From: Musa acuminata AAA Group
Taxonomy: Eukaryota > Streptophyta > Magnoliopsida > Zingiberales > Musaceae
DNA: 64,000 bases
Direction: 5' to 3'
Assembly: GCF_036884655.1 (NCBI RefSeq)
Contig: NC_088342.1
Location: forward strand, 17,165,001-17,229,000
The translations under genes and the position numbers were made by a program. The notes below the pieces were generated by a model that saw only the letters and a program-made list of their open reading frames with translations, had not been told where the DNA came from and did no database searches. Below are positions 1 through 12,135 of the stretch, piece by piece. Numbering within the stretch: the stretch's first letter is position 1; the number at the start of each line of letters is the position of its first letter.

Positions 1-2
1 AA

Positions 3-472
3 ATGAAAGTAGAAAAGTCCCTTAAGAAGGGCAAGGGCAAGGGCAGACTAGGTAAAGTAAAGGTTGCTAAGAAAGACCTGACAAAGTACAAAGGTCAGTG
101 CTTCCACTACGGAAAAGATAGGCACTGGAAGAGGAACTACAAAGAGTACCTTGCAGAGAGGGCAAAATAAAAGCTTGGAGAAGCTTCAAGTACATTCATA
201 ATTGGTTTCCATTTGTCAAACTCTGATGAAAACACACGGGTATTGGATATCGGTAGTGCTTATCATATTTGTAATTCATTACAGGTTTTGGCAAGGCCTA
301 AGAGATTGGCGAGAGGTGAGATGGACCTCAACATGAGCAATGGATCAAAAGTTGTTGCGGTAGCTATTGGCGAGGCCGCCCTATATCTGTTTGGTGGAGC
401 CATTATTGCATTAGATGCATATTATTTTGTTCCTTCTATTTTCAAAACCTTTATTTTTATTTATGTTTGATA
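3..472 (+). pseudogene. Ty1/copia gag C-terminus and protease remnant
   Basis: One reading frame runs from position 3 to about 470 with a single in-frame TAA at 168-170. The first part is lysine/glycine rich and ends in a CCHC-like zinc knuckle ([14 protein letters not shown]), in which two expected cysteines are tyrosines, so zinc binding is probably lost. After the stop comes the start of an aspartic protease with LDIGSAYHIC, where the usual D-T/S-G triad reads D-I-G. The frame then ends in unrelated Tyr/Phe-rich residues. In the family, gag packages RNA and the protease cleaves the polyprotein. Everything between here and the RT at about 530 (integrase and most of RT) is missing, so this is a dead, internally deleted copy. 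The window edge cuts off its 5' part. Confidence 0.8.
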
Positions 473-529
473 GTTAGTGGATATAAATTAGTTTTGAGAA
501 CAAATGTTGTTCAATATTATTAGATGATG

Positions 530-1600
530 AGATCATGAGATTTGATGAGGCAATCAGATCTTATGACTTTCTTAAGAATAAAGATAAGCCTTGTGTGTAC
601 AGGAAGGTAAGTGAGAGCGTTATCACTTTCTTAGTATGATATGTGGATGACATCCTGATCATTGGGAATGATGTAGGAATGCTATCCATAATAAAGGCTT
701 AGTTATTTAGACACTTCTCCATGAAAGACTTAAGGGAAGCATCCTATATCTTGGGGATTCAGATCTATAAAGATAGATCCAATATGATACTTGGCTTATC
801 CCTATCCAGGTACATAGACACAATTGTCAAAAAGTTTGGCATGGAAAATTCCAAGAGAGTTCTCATACCAATGAGACATGAGATATCACTTTCTAGGAGT
901 ATGTCTCCAAAGACTCCTAAAGAAAGAGTGAACATGGATAGGATACCCTATGCTTCATACTATGTACCAGGCCTGATATAGCGCATATTATGAGTGTCAC
1001 GAGCAAATATCAGGCGGATCCAAGCTTGGAGCACTAGAAAGCAGTAAAGTGTATCCTTAAGTACTTGAAAAGGACTAAGGATCTTTTACTAGCATATGGA
1101 GGTAGTAGCCTCAGGATTGAAGGCTACACGGACTCGACTTTTCAGTCTGATGTCGATGACAGCAAGTCAAATTCGGGGTACATGTATACCTTGAATGGAG
1201 TAGTAGTGTGCTGGAAGAGTTTCAAGGAAGATACTACTACTGACTCGATCACAAAGGCGGAGTATATTGCTACAGTAGAGATAGCAAAAGAGGGAGTCTA
1301 GATGAAGATGTTCATCATAGATCTAGGAGTGGCGCTAGGCAGCATGGAGTCGATTCGCTTATATTGCGACAACAACGGGGCGATTGCTCAAGCAAAGGAA
1401 CCCAAGTCCCATCAGAAATCTAAGCATGTTCTGAGGAGGTTCCACTTGATCAGAGAGATCATGACCTGAGGAGATGTAGTAGTGAAAAGAGTTCCATCCG
1501 AAGATAACATTGCAGATCCATTGACAAAGCCATTGTCTCAAATTGACTTTGAGCGTCACAAGAGTCTGATGGGGATAAGACACATAGGTGATTGACTTTA
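530..1600 (+). pseudogene. Ty1/copia reverse transcriptase (C-term) and RNase H remnant
   Basis: Pieces in closely related frames encode the RT active-site box YVDDILII (about 640-665), the connection region (MKDLREASYILGIQIY), then RNase H with GYTDSTFQSD, the TKAEYIA segment and YCDNNGAIAQ, and the C-terminal block NIADPLTKPLSQ. These match the copia lineage whose RNase H reads DVDDSKS-SGY. Premature stops occur just before YVDD, near 703, near 980 and near 1300, so it cannot make a full enzyme. It is continuous with the polypurine tract at 1605-1615 and the LTR that follows, which confirms plus orientation. Confidence 0.85.
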
Positions 1601-1604
1601 GGTC

Positions 1605-1615
1605 AAGTGGGAGAT
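1605..1615 (+). promoter_or_regulatory. polypurine tract of the decayed copia element
   Basis: AAGTGGGAGAT lies directly before the TG that opens the 3' LTR, the expected place for plus-strand DNA priming. Confidence 0.7.
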
Positions 1616-2143
1616 TGCTAGTCATATGTGCCCTATAAGCCAATCACGTGAGTGATGGCACGTGTGACTTGACACGTAGTCTTTTTGTTTATTATATTTT
1701 GGCATTTATCACTTTATATTGCTTGTTGTATTTATCACTTTATATCACTTTATATATATATATATATATTGTGATGTCCTTGGATCTGTACAATTAGAAT
1801 CGGATCGTGATGAGATCACGATAATGAGACTGATTCACCTTTAAACATAAATCCTAAATAATCTCATTCATAGGTTACTAAAGAGGGACATCGAGATAAC
1901 TAGACAAACTGATGTGTTGTATACCCGTCCATATGATGGATGCAACTGATCTCATAACTGCTCATGTGGGTACACTAGGGATACAATACAGGTGCTCATT
2001 GGGGAATGAGTTCACTGATTGATCTGCTTACGAAATGTTGCATGGTTGATGATGCCTTATGATCATATAGTGATTTCATAGTCCTAGTGGTGTATTTAGT
2101 CCATAGACTTGAGACACCAAGAATGTCCTGTATGAGAGCTCCA
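1616..2143 (+). repeat. 3' LTR of decayed copia element, first part
   Basis: The LTR starts with TG after the polypurine tract and runs until an S2 Sirevirus LTR interrupts it at 2144. It contains a short (TA)n run near 1751-1770. The segment resumes at 3768 after the insertion. No coding capacity is seen. Confidence 0.75.
1749..1770. repeat. (TA)n microsatellite
   Basis: A run of alternating T and A inside the copia LTR. It is a simple sequence with no further signal. Confidence 0.85.
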
Positions 2144-3762
2144 TGTTAGGATCGGAGCGGCACTAAGAGGGGGGGGTGAATTAGTGCAGCGGTGAAGTGC
2201 GATAAACTTTTCACGATTTAAACACTTTTCGGAAACTTCGTATGATAAAAGCAACGTTTTGGTTTAAAACCGTTTCGATTGCATTTTAACTTGAAGAGAT
2301 AAGTAAGACGGAGACAAAGCAGTATAGCATTAAAGTGCAAATGGTTTGCAGTAATATAAATGACAATAAGTAAATGCAAACCAGAGATTACGCCGATTTT
2401 ACAGTGGTTCAGTCAAATGACCTACATCCACTTGCGAGGCCCCTCTTCGATGAGGCTCCCACCTTCCACTAGCAAATCTCTTGAAAGGGAAGGGTAAATA
2501 CCCCTCTTACAACTTTTACAAGCGGTTCACTCTCTTACAGATTTTCAGCAAGAAAGAAGGAGGTGAACACTAGCAAATTGAAAACAAGACTAGCAAAGAC
2601 TCTTCTAAGACTTTTCTCTCAATCACTTGCTGCTCAAAAAGTTGTATTCTCAGCTGAGACTTGAGGGGTATTTATAGGCCTCAAGAGGATTCAAATTTGG
2701 GCTCCAAAAATTTGAATTCTCTTATGTTCCCGATGCTGGCGGTGCCACCGCCCAGCCAAGCGGTGCCACCGCTTAGCGCTCGGGTGCTGGGGGGTGCAAC
2801 CCCCCAGCCCAGGAGGTGTCACCATCCAGCTCTCGGGTGCTGGGCGGTGCCACCGCCTAGGCCAATTCAGCTCACTGGTTGGGCTCAAAACTTGGCCCAA
2901 ACCAGTCCGAACTCGGGCCCAATTGACCCCTATTTGGGTTATAAGATTAACACCTAATCCTAACCCTAATTAACGTGCTAACTACGAATTTAAAGACATT
3001 TTCTAAGCTATTACAAAGTCCGTAAGTCAAGACTTTTTCTGGCGAGCTTCCGGCGAACTTCCGACAGTTTTCCGATAAACTCTCGGAAACCATTCTGCGG
3101 ACTCCCGGCAAGTTCCTAGACTTCATGATTTGATCTTGACGAGTTCCAACGAGCTTCTTCGGCAAGCTCCGATCTTTCTCGGCGAGCTCCGCGAACTTCC
3201 AACGAACCTTCCGGCGAGCTTCCGAAAAACCCTTCGGCAAGCTCCCTACTCATTCTCGGCTTGTTCCGGCAGCATTCCCGACGAACCTTTGGACTTCCGT
3301 CGAACTCTTGAATTCACAATGAATCCTTCGTGCTTGACTCCGACACTTTGTTTTGCTTTATGTCTTCGTCGTTATCGTAGTTAATCCTGCACACACAAGC
3401 AAAAACTCTACTCCGATCTAGACAATTATTATAAAGCGAATTGACATTCTGTTGCCCGGCACGTCATTGGTTGGCGCTTCGTCCGATTCTTCGGCGCATC
3501 GTCCTCTCTTGCGGCTTGTTGCCCAATCGATGGTTGACCTCCGCAACGCCGATATCCTTGGCGTAATTCCGCTCTTGGCCCGATGCCCGATGTCCGAAGC
3601 CTTCTGCCATCCAATATCCTAACGTGATCTCCTCCGGCGCAACGTCAATTCCTCCTGCCTTAATTGTCTAATCCTGATCGAGTAGACCTGCATCACTCAA
3701 AATGTAGTTAAACATAAACATAATTATCAATTGGTTTCATCATCAAAAAACAAGATTCAACA
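2144..3762 (-). mobile_element. solo LTR, Sirevirus subfamily S2
   Basis: A complete 1,619-bp LTR in minus orientation runs from TGTTAGGATCGGAGC to GATTCAACA with no internal region. It is flanked by the direct repeat CTCCA at 2139-2143 and 3763-3767, so it is a genuine insertion reduced to a solo LTR by LTR-LTR recombination. From its 3' side on the minus strand it carries GGCGGTG-CACCGCC palindromes at about 2735-2860, a TATAAATA box at 2669-2676 and the hairpin GCACTAA / TTAGTGC around an 8-G tract near 2162-2190. Confidence 0.92.
2669..2676 (-). promoter_or_regulatory. LTR TATA box (solo S2 LTR)
   Basis: TATAAATA within the conserved context GGCCTATAAATACCCC. This is the likely RNA polymerase II core promoter of the LTR. 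Confidence 0.65.
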
Positions 3763-3767
3763 CTCCA

Positions 3768-3838
3768 CTCTTTGATACTGGACTTATAGGTTTAGATGTC
3801 CCAGATCTAGCACAACCGATCCTCGGGAGTGGTAGTCA
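3768..3838 (+). repeat. 3' LTR of decayed copia element, resumed part
   Basis: Sequence after the CTCCA duplication continues the interrupted copia LTR (ACTGGACTTATAGG and so on). It stops near 3838, where S3 LTR sequence begins abruptly. The 3' remainder of this LTR is lost. Confidence 0.6.
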
Positions 3839-5019
3839 ACCCTTACACCCCCACTCACTCCTCTCTCAAACTATTCTAACAATTAGAACTTTGAAAGGAG
3901 TTTCACACAAGATTACAATAGAGTTTCTTTCATTTTTACTCTCAATAGTTATGTAGTTTAACTAGGGATGAGAGGGGTATTTATAGGCCTCAAGTTGATT
4001 CAAACTTGGAGCCTAAAAACATCTCATCCCAGGTTTCCTAGGTTCGGGTGGTACCACCGCTTGTGCTGAGCAATACCACCGCTGGTGTCAGTTTGATAAT
4101 GACACTACACTGGGCGGTACCACTACCTGCAGCCTCTCGGAGGCTATGTCTGGGTGATACCACCGCCTAACACAGTCTCGGAGACTATGCCATGACGGTG
4201 CCACCTCTTGGGTCACTATTTAGGCCTTTCATTAGGCCCAACACAATCCTTACATGGGCCCAACTGGCCCCTAATTGGGTTGGCCCAAATCCAATCCCAA
4301 TTATATGCTAACTACGAAACCTAAGACATTTACTAAGCTAAACAAGTCCTATGAGTCAAGTTTTCTTCCGGTGAGCTTCCGGCGATCTTTCGGCAATGTT
4401 CCAACGAACTCCCGGCAAGCTCCTAGACTTCATGATGATCTACTTGGCAAGTTCCGATGAGCTTCTCTGGTAAGCTCTGAGACTTCTCGGCTGGTTCCTA
4501 TAGAACTTTCGATGAATGTTCGGACTTCCGACGAACTCTCGAACTCCCAACAAAATCACGTTTTGGACTTTGGGACTCCATTTTAGTTTATGCCTTGCTA
4601 TCGTAGTTAATCCTACACATGTAAAAACATACTTCGATCTAGACAATTAATACTAAGCATGAATCATGTTGTCGAGCATGTCATTGGTCCATTGACACTT
4701 CGTCCGATTCTTCGGTGCATCATCCTCTCTTGCGGCCTACTGCCCAATCGGCTAGTTGACCTCCGTAACTCCGATATCTTTGGCACAATATCTGCTCTTC
4801 TTGGCCCGATGCCCGAATCCATGGCTCGAAGCCTTCTGTTGATACGTCGATCGATCCTTCGGCGCGACGTCCAATTTTCTGACATGTTTCTCCGACCCAA
4901 CATGATTCTTCCTGCTTTAAATGTCTCTTCCTGATCGAAGCATCCTGCATCACTCAAAACACAGATCAAATCATAAACACTTATCAATTGGTTTCATCAT
5001 CAAAATACGAGATTCAATA
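3839..5019 (-). repeat. 3' LTR of E1 (S3), truncated
   Basis: It matches the right LTR 7942-9590 from the CTTACACCCCCACTC block onwards but lacks the poly-G hairpin end. It ends GATTCAATA, a mutated GATTCAACA. It contains a palindrome array at about 4048-4205 and a TATA box at 3978-3985. Confidence 0.85.
3978..3985 (-). promoter_or_regulatory. LTR TATA box (E1 3' LTR)
   Basis: TATAAATA in the GGCCTATAAATACCCC context. Confidence 0.6.
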
Positions 5020-5033
5020 ATCTCTCCCTTTTT
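5020..5033 (-). promoter_or_regulatory. polypurine tract of E1
   Basis: AAAAAGGGAGAGAT on the minus strand, immediately next to the LTR. It is the expected plus-strand primer site and slightly degenerate compared with AAAAAGGGGGAGAT in other copies. Confidence 0.75.
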
Positions 5034-6979
5034 GATGTGATAACTAATTGATAATAGAGTTAACCTTAACTCCCCCTATCAATATGTCATATAGATAGAA
5101 CCTTGAATTCAAGCTGAATTCATGTCATTGCAAATTTCATCATGAATTTTTACAATACGTTATCATGCATAACATGATGATACTTCTCCCCCTTTGTCAT
5201 CAACAAAAAGGAGAAGTGTAACTTTCAAGTGTTTGGACATAAAAGTTCAAATCATTGCATAATAAACATAATCTTCATTTTTATCATCATGCAATTTGTA
5301 AGCTAGCAAATTTAAGGAAGTGCTAGTTGGCATATTTTCTTTTCTTTACGATGTTCAAACTAGCAAGTTTTTAAAATGTACAAGATAGCATCATATTTGC
5401 ATTTTCTTGAAATGTGTGACTTAGCAAAATTCAAAAGATAGCATCATTCTTTCTTCTCTTTTGAGAAATGCAAACGAGCAATTTTTCTCTTTAGAGATGT
5501 GTATACGAGCAATTCTTTCTCCCCCTTTGTCATTGGCAAAAAGAGAGGAATAATAATACAATGACATAATTCATTTCCTTTTATTTCAATTTACACATCA
5601 TGAGAACAATAAATTTTATAAACAATCTCATGTTTTACCTTTTATGCTAGCATATATTTTTGTTCTCTTTTGCAATGTGCAAGCTAACAATTTCCTTTTT
5701 TTTTACAACAATGATTCAATCATATCATGCAATATACAAATCAAAAATTCTTATTTGTATGCATCAACATAATATCATGAGTATTTTATGCATAATTTCA
5801 TATCATCATATGAAGAATATCAAGAAAAATTAATTGAGTGATGAGATAAACATTTCATGAATACAAGAAATTGCATAAAAATCATATCATGAAAGATAAG
5901 ATCTTGTGAATACCAAAAGGCATGATTTCTTTTCAAAAACCTCCTCTTAAATAATCAAAAGAAAATCTTAGGAGATCAAAAAATAAAAGATATTCAAAAG
6001 AAATTTTAAATCATGAATTTCTAAAAAGATATTCTCTTTAGAAAATCGTAAAAGAAACTTAGGAGAAAAAAAAAATTTCAATTCATGCATATAAAATCTT
6101 GATGTAAGAATAAGAAATCTCAAGTTATAAATCTTGAAAAATCAAGATAAAACTCATTCATATTCAAATCATCAAACCAAAATCATTTTCAAGAGATTAA
6201 AAAAAAAATTGATAGATTCATCAATCTCTTCTTTTTAGATAAATGGTAAGAAGAAACATAGGAGTTCAAAATTAAGATGATGATTCATAAAAAAAATCAC
6301 AAGTTATAATCAAGAGAAAAATCATCATTTATCTTCAAAATCGTTCAATTTGTTAAATCAACAAAGTCACTTTTAAGATATTCATAAAAATGATACAAAT
6401 AGATTCATCAAAATCAATTTCATGGTTCACAAAATTTATAGCATAAATTGATTCATTATTTTAATTCCAATGATAATATGTTTTCCTTTTTATGTGTTTC
6501 ATTTTAAGTGATTGATTTCATATTAGCATGCCTTTTTCATTTATGTCAAATCAAAAACATGCATTATTTTTAAAACCGAAAAAGCCACTTTCATTATGAT
6601 AAAAATGATAATCCATAAATTGCAAGAATCATCATACAAAATTTAGAAAGATAAACTCATTAAGCATGATTTCAAATCATCTTCAATCAAAATCATCATG
6701 ACAAAAAAAAAACACATTAAACATAGGATTAATCATTAGATTTAAATCTAACATTTAGTTATATTTTCATCATTAAAACATCAAGCATGATTTCATAAGG
6801 CATTCAAAATCATTTTGTTTGTTTATCATGAAACATGCATTTGTCATTATCATTTTCAAAATTACTAGCATGATAAGCATGATTCCTAATTTTTTTGCAT
6901 TTTCATTACATTATTAAACATGTAATTTTTAAGAAAAATAATTATTCTAAACTAAATTAAAAATAACTCATGAAAAGCA
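5034..6979 (-). other. E1 3' noncoding region
   Basis: A 1.9-kb AT-rich stretch without an ORF, occupying the place where pol would be. It holds a second purine tract with an inverted repeat (ACTTCTCC 5183-5190 / GGAGAAGT 5211-5218) and degenerate repeats containing GCTAGCAAATTT at about 5290-5520. It is recognisably homologous to 10248-12135, 15526-17458 and, inverted, 23459-26222. Confidence 0.7.
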
Positions 6980-7891
6980 TTATGTAATTTCAAAATAAAC
7001 TAAGGGTATTTTGATTACTTCATCGTCGAAAACCGTTAAGGCGTAGTTTGTCACCTCGCCTTTGTTGATTTTCTCCTCGTCTTCGAATGAGCTTGATTCG
7101 TCCCAAAGAGCTTCCTTCTTCTTGCGTTCATTGTAAGTAGATGCATTCTTTTTAAGTTTATTTTTGTTCTTTAACTCTTGTTTCATGAACCTTTTAAACT
7201 TCATAGTGAGGAGTTCATGTTCACCATCACTTGAGCTTATGCTCTAGTGGTCTTTGATTGTTCTTAGTCCAAAATCCTTCCTATTCTTTGGAATGTGGTT
7301 CTTAAGTTCTTTACGTGCATTGCACGTCATTTTATAGGTCATTAGAGACCCGATAACTTCTTCGATCAAAAAAGTATTCAATTTTTTTGATTCTTGTATA
7401 GCCGTTATTTTCGAATCCCAATTCTTAGAAAGCGATCGTAAAATCTTGTTAACGAGTTCAAAATTAGAAAAGTATTTTCCAAGAGTTTTAAACCATTGAC
7501 GAGATCCGTAAAACGAGTGTACATGTCTCCAATTGTTTCACTTGGCTTCATTTGAAATAGTTCAAAATCATATATTAAAAGATTTATTTTAGAATCTTTT
7601 ACTCTATTAATGCCTTTGTGTGTGATTTCGAGAGTGTGTCATATATCGAAAGTCATTTCGTAAGAAGAAACCCGATTAAACTCGTTTTTGTCTAAGGCAC
7701 AAAATAGAGCGTTCATAGCTCTAGCATTCCAATGGTTCATTGGAAGAGAAGACCTTAGAAAACCATTTTCAATAATGTTCCATAAGTTCAAATCCAAAGA
7801 AAGAAAGAAAACTCTCATTCGAGTTTTTCAATATGTGTAGTCCAACCCATTGAATGAGAGAGTGACCCTCTTGAAAGCCGAAAAGAGCCAT
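6980..7891 (-). pseudogene. S3 gag, broken (E1)
   Basis: Reads from the start codon at 7891 (MALFGFQEGHSL) to the stop at 6980. It belongs to the gag family of Sirevirus copia elements (UBN2-like), with recognisable blocks ALDKNEFNRVS, MKPSETIGDMYTRF, NKILRSL and GSLMTY. A deletion of about 14 bp close to the start removes the RPLLFNG block and shifts the frame, and a TGG codon in YWKT has become TGA. The C-terminus (KKEALWDESSS...VIKIPLVYFEIT) has no CCHC zinc knuckle, unlike S1 and S2 gag. A capsid-like role in packaging is known for the family, but this copy is not functional. Confidence 0.8.
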
Positions 7892-7927
7892 TTCTATTTG
7901 GGTGTTAAACCAAATATGAAAAACGAG

Positions 7928-7939
7928 GCTCTGATACCA
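7928..7939 (-). promoter_or_regulatory. primer binding site, initiator tRNA-Met type (E1)
   Basis: The minus strand reads TGGTATCAGAGC two bases inside the 5' LTR, the standard plant initiator tRNA-Met complement. Confidence 0.85.
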
Positions 7940-7941
7940 AC

Positions 7942-9590
7942 TATTAGGAAAAGAGTCGGCACTAAAAGGCGGGGGGGGGGGGGGGGGGGGGTGAATTAGT
8001 GGAGCGGTAAAATTACGTCGATTCAACAAACCTTCGTACGATAAAAACTGATTTCGATGAAAACAATTTCGAAGAGAGTTTAACTTGAAAGTGTTTTCAT
8101 AAAGATATCTTAAAAGCGTATGGAAGATGCATAGTGGATGTAAAGCAAGTTAAGAGGTTTGTAGTAAAGTAAATTGCTCAAATATAGAAATGCAAACCAG
8201 AGAAGGACATGCTGATTTTATAGTTGTTCGGTCATCGTGACCTACATCCACTCCACTGATTCCTCTTCCGTCAAGGCCACCGGCATCCACTATCGATCTT
8301 TCTTTATAGAGAAAGGTCAACCTCTTTCTTACAGCTCTTTCTCCCTTTACCGGGTTTAGGAGATAACCCTTACACCCCCACTCACTCCTCTCTCAAACTA
8401 TTCTAATACTTAGAACTTTGAGAGGAGTTTCACATAAGATTATAGTAGAGTTTCTTTCCTTTTTACTCTCAATACTTATGTAGTTTAACCACGGATGAGA
8501 GGGGTATTTATAGGCCTCAAGTTGATTCAAACTTAGAGCTTAAAAACATCTCATCTCGGGTTTTCTAGGTTCGGGTGGTACCACAGCCTATACTGGGCGG
8601 TACTACCGCTAGTGTCAGTTTGACACTGACACTACACTGGGCGGTACCACCGCTTGGGAGGCTATGCTGGGCAGTACCACTGCCCAGACTTGTGGTACCA
8701 TCGCCTGCAACCTCTTGGAGGCTGTGTCTGGGCTGTACCACCGCCTAACACATTCTCGGAGACTGTGCCACGACGATGCCACCTCTTGGGTCACTATTTG
8801 GGCCTTTTATTTGGCCCAACGTAATCCTTACATGGGCCCAACTGACCCCTAATTGGGTTGGCCCAAGTTTAATCTTAATTATGTGCTAACTACGAAATCT
8901 AAGATATTTACTAAGCTAAACAAGTCCTATGAGTCAAGTTTTCTTCCGGCGATCTTTCGGCAATGTTCTAGCGAACTCCCGGCAAACTCCTGGACTTCAC
9001 GATGATCTACTTAGTGAGTTTCGATGAGCTTCTCTGGCAAGCTTTGAGACTTCTCGGCTGGTTCCTGCAGAACATCCGACGAACGTCAAGACTTCCGATG
9101 AACTCTCGAACTCCCAACGAAATCACGTTTTAGACTCCAGGACTCCATTTTACTTTATGCCTTGCTATCGTAGTTAATCCTACACATGTAAAAACATACT
9201 TTGATCTAGAAAATTAATACTAAGCATGAATCATGTTGTCCAGCATGTCATTGGTCCATCGACGCTTCGTCTAATTCTTTAGTGCATCGTCCTTTCTTGT
9301 GGCATATTATCCAATCGACCAATTAACCTCCGCAACTCCGATATCCTTGGCACAATATCTGCTCTTCTTGGCTCGATGCCCAAATCCATGGCCCGAAGCC
9401 TTATGTCGATACATCGACCGATCCTTCAGCATGACGTCCAATCTTCTAACATGTTTCTCCGGCCCAACATGATTCTTCCTGTTTTAAATGTCTCTCCCTG
9501 ATCGAAGCATCATGCGTCACACAAAACGTTGATCAAATCATAAACACTTATCAATTGGTTTCATCATCAAAATACATACGAGATTCAACA
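7942..9590 (-). repeat. 5' LTR of E1 (S3)
   Basis: A 1,649-bp LTR ending GAGATTCAACA. Its first base pair is mutated (TATTAGG instead of TGTTAGG). It has a 21-G homopolymer at 7971-7991 between CACTAA and TTAGTG, a TATA box at 8505-8512 and a palindrome array at about 8572-8790. Confidence 0.88.
8505..8512 (-). promoter_or_regulatory. LTR TATA box (E1 5' LTR)
   Basis: TATAAATA in the GGCCTATAAATACCCC context. It would drive E1 genomic RNA. Confidence 0.65.
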
Positions 9591-10233
9591 CTTCCGACGA
9601 TCTCTCGACAATGTTCCGGCAGACTCCCGGTAAGCTCCTAGACTTCACAATGATCTTCTTGGCGAGTTCCGACGAACTTCTTTGGCAAGCTCTAGGACTT
9701 CTCGGTCAATTCCGGCAAAACTTTCGATGAACGTCCGGACTTCGGACGAACTCTCGAACTCCCAACGAAATCGCGTTCTTGACATCGAGACTTTATTTTA
9801 CTTTATGCCTTGCTATTATAGTTAATCCTGCACATGTAAAACACACTTCGATCTAGACAATTATTACTAAGCATGAATCATGTTGTCCGGCATGTTATTG
9901 GTCCATCGATGCTTCATCTGATTCTTTGGCGCATCGTCCTTTCTCACGGCCTTTTGCCCAATCGACCAGTTGACCTCTGCAACTCCGATATCCTTATTAC
10001 AATATCTGCTCTTCTTGGCCCAATGCCTGAAACCGTAGCCTAAAGCCTTTTGTCGATACGTCGACCGATCCGTCGGCATGACGTCCAATCTTCTAACATG
10101 TTTCTCTAGCCCAACTTGATTCTTCCTGCTTTAAATGTCTCTCCCTAATCGAAGCATCCAGCGTGACTCAAAATGCATATCAAATCATAAACACTTAATA
10201 ATTGATTTCATCATCAAAATACGAGATTCATCA
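9591..10233 (-). repeat. 3' LTR of E2 (S3), partial
   Basis: Contains only the leader-type part of the LTR (GATCTAGACAATTATTACTAAGC and so on), without TATA box or palindromes. It ends GATTCATCA, a mutated GATTCAACA. Confidence 0.8.
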
Positions 10234-10247
10234 ATCTCCCCCTTTTT
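10234..10247 (-). promoter_or_regulatory. polypurine tract of E2
   Basis: AAAAAGGGGGAGAT on the minus strand, directly beside the LTR. Confidence 0.8.
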
Positions 10248-12135
10248 GATGATGACAACCAATTGATGACGGAGTTAACCTTTAACTCCCCTTATCAATA
10301 TGTCATATTGATAGAACCGTGAAATCAAGCTGAATTTAAGTCATTGCAAATTTCATCATGAATATTTGCAACAAGTCATCATGTATAACATGATCATACT
10401 TCTCCCCCTTTGTCATCAATAAAAAGGAGAAGTGTAACTTTCAAGTGTTTAGACATACAAGTTCAGATCATTCCATAATAAATCTCAAGTTTAATCATCA
10501 TGCAAGCTATCAATAATTTTATAACATTTTAAAACATGTAAGCTAGCAATTTTGAGATGTTCAAGAAAGCAACTCTTGCTTCTTGAAATATACAAGTTTG
10601 TAAATTTTGCTAGATGTGTAAGTTAGCATATTTTGCTTCTTGAGATAAGCAAGATAGCACTTCTTTCTCCATGCAATTTGTAAGCTAGCAAATTTTTGCT
10701 TCCTTTGCAATGTTTGAGCTAGCAATTTTACTTCCTTTGCAAAGTGCAAGTTTCTAAATTTTGCAAAATGAGATAGCAATATTTCTCCCCCTTTGTCATT
10801 GTCAAAAAGAAGGAAAGAATACAATGTTGTAATTCTTTTCCCTTTACAATAATTTTCAAAGCATGAGAAAAGTAAATAACAAAAATGAATGTCAAAAGAT
10901 CATATATCATTTTTGACAAGAAAGCATGATAGGAAAATAATCTTGATTCAAAAAGAAGATTCAAGTCTAAAATTTGAGAGATCAAGATCATTATCCGAAA
11001 AAGAATGTATAAGGAGAGTCTATGCATTTTTTACAATTTGGCTAAATTTAACATTCAAACTAGTAATTTTCTTTCTCCCCTTTATTGTAATCAAGGAAGA
11101 AGTTGAGTGGAAGAATACAATTTTTACATCAATGCTCTACTTATAACATGAGGTTTACAACCACAAATACAAAGGAAATTTACACATCATGTCATGAAAG
11201 ATAATATCAAATATCATGTGAATACTAATAGACATGATTCATTTTGATAAATATTCTCTTTAATAAAATACAAGAAGTCATTCGAGAATAAAAGAAAGGG
11301 ATTTTGATTTATATAAAGAAATTATCAAGTTTTGATTCCGAGAATTCAAGATCAATGATACAGATAAAGATTTTCCTATAGCAAATAAAGTCATGAGAGA
11401 ACACAAATGATCTCGATTCATAATAAATCTTAATTTGTAAATATCAAGGAATCAAGATCATGATTTGGATAAAAATTTATTCAAATTTAAATCATCAAAT
11501 CATCAAAATCACTTTCATAGTTCAAGAGATTCAAAATAATATAAATAGATTTATCAATCTCTTATTCAAACTCAATAAGATAGAAAAAAAATTTCAAGAA
11601 AAATGTTTTTCTCTTTATAGTTGTTTCAATTCATGTGATTTATTTCATATGAGCATACCTTTATCATTTATACCAAACAAAAATATGCATCATTTTTAAA
11701 ACCAAACAAGTCACTTTCATTACGGTAAAAATCGATAATCCATAAATCACAAGAATCATTGTGCATAATTTTGAAAGATAAACTAATTAAGTATGATCTC
11801 AAATCATCATTACTTTGGGCATGACATCAAAACATGGTTTCATGTTTTCAAGGTATAACATGCATAATTTCATATTAAGCATGATATCAAACCTCTTAAC
11901 ATTTTCATTAAGATATCAAGATACATATTATTTCTTCTTAAAAACATACATAGGATTATCATTATATTTAAATCCAACATTTTATTCTTTTATCATAAAA
12001 CATGCAATTTTCATGATCATTACTAGAAGGATAAGCATGATTCCAATTTTTGCATTTTCATTACATTATTAAACATGTAATTTTCAAATAAAAATATTTT
12101 TTCTAAACTAAATTAACAATAACTCATGAAAAGCA
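10248..12135 (-). other. E2 3' noncoding region
   Basis: AT-rich and without a credible ORF. It includes the inverted repeat ACTTCTCC 10398-10405 / GGAGAAGT 10426-10433, a further purine tract near 10787-10810, and degenerate GCTAGC-containing repeats at about 10515-10760. Confidence 0.7.

Larger units (their letters stand above)
3839..9590 (-). mobile_element. E1: gag-only Sirevirus-type element, subfamily S3
   Basis: Minus-strand element with a 5'-truncated left LTR (3839-5019), a polypurine tract, a 1.9-kb AT-rich noncoding stretch, a broken gag (6980-7891), a primer binding site (7928-7939) and a complete right LTR (7942-9590). There is no protease, integrase, RT or RNase H sequence anywhere inside. 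The same gag-plus-AT-rich layout recurs in E2, E3 and E5, so lack of pol is a property of the subfamily, not an accident of this copy. Its right LTR abuts a second S3 LTR fragment at 9591. Confidence 0.85.

Noticed and set aside
5034..6979. possible hidden gene in the AT-rich S3 3' region
   Set aside because: Frames are short, not shared between the four homologous copies and rich in stops.
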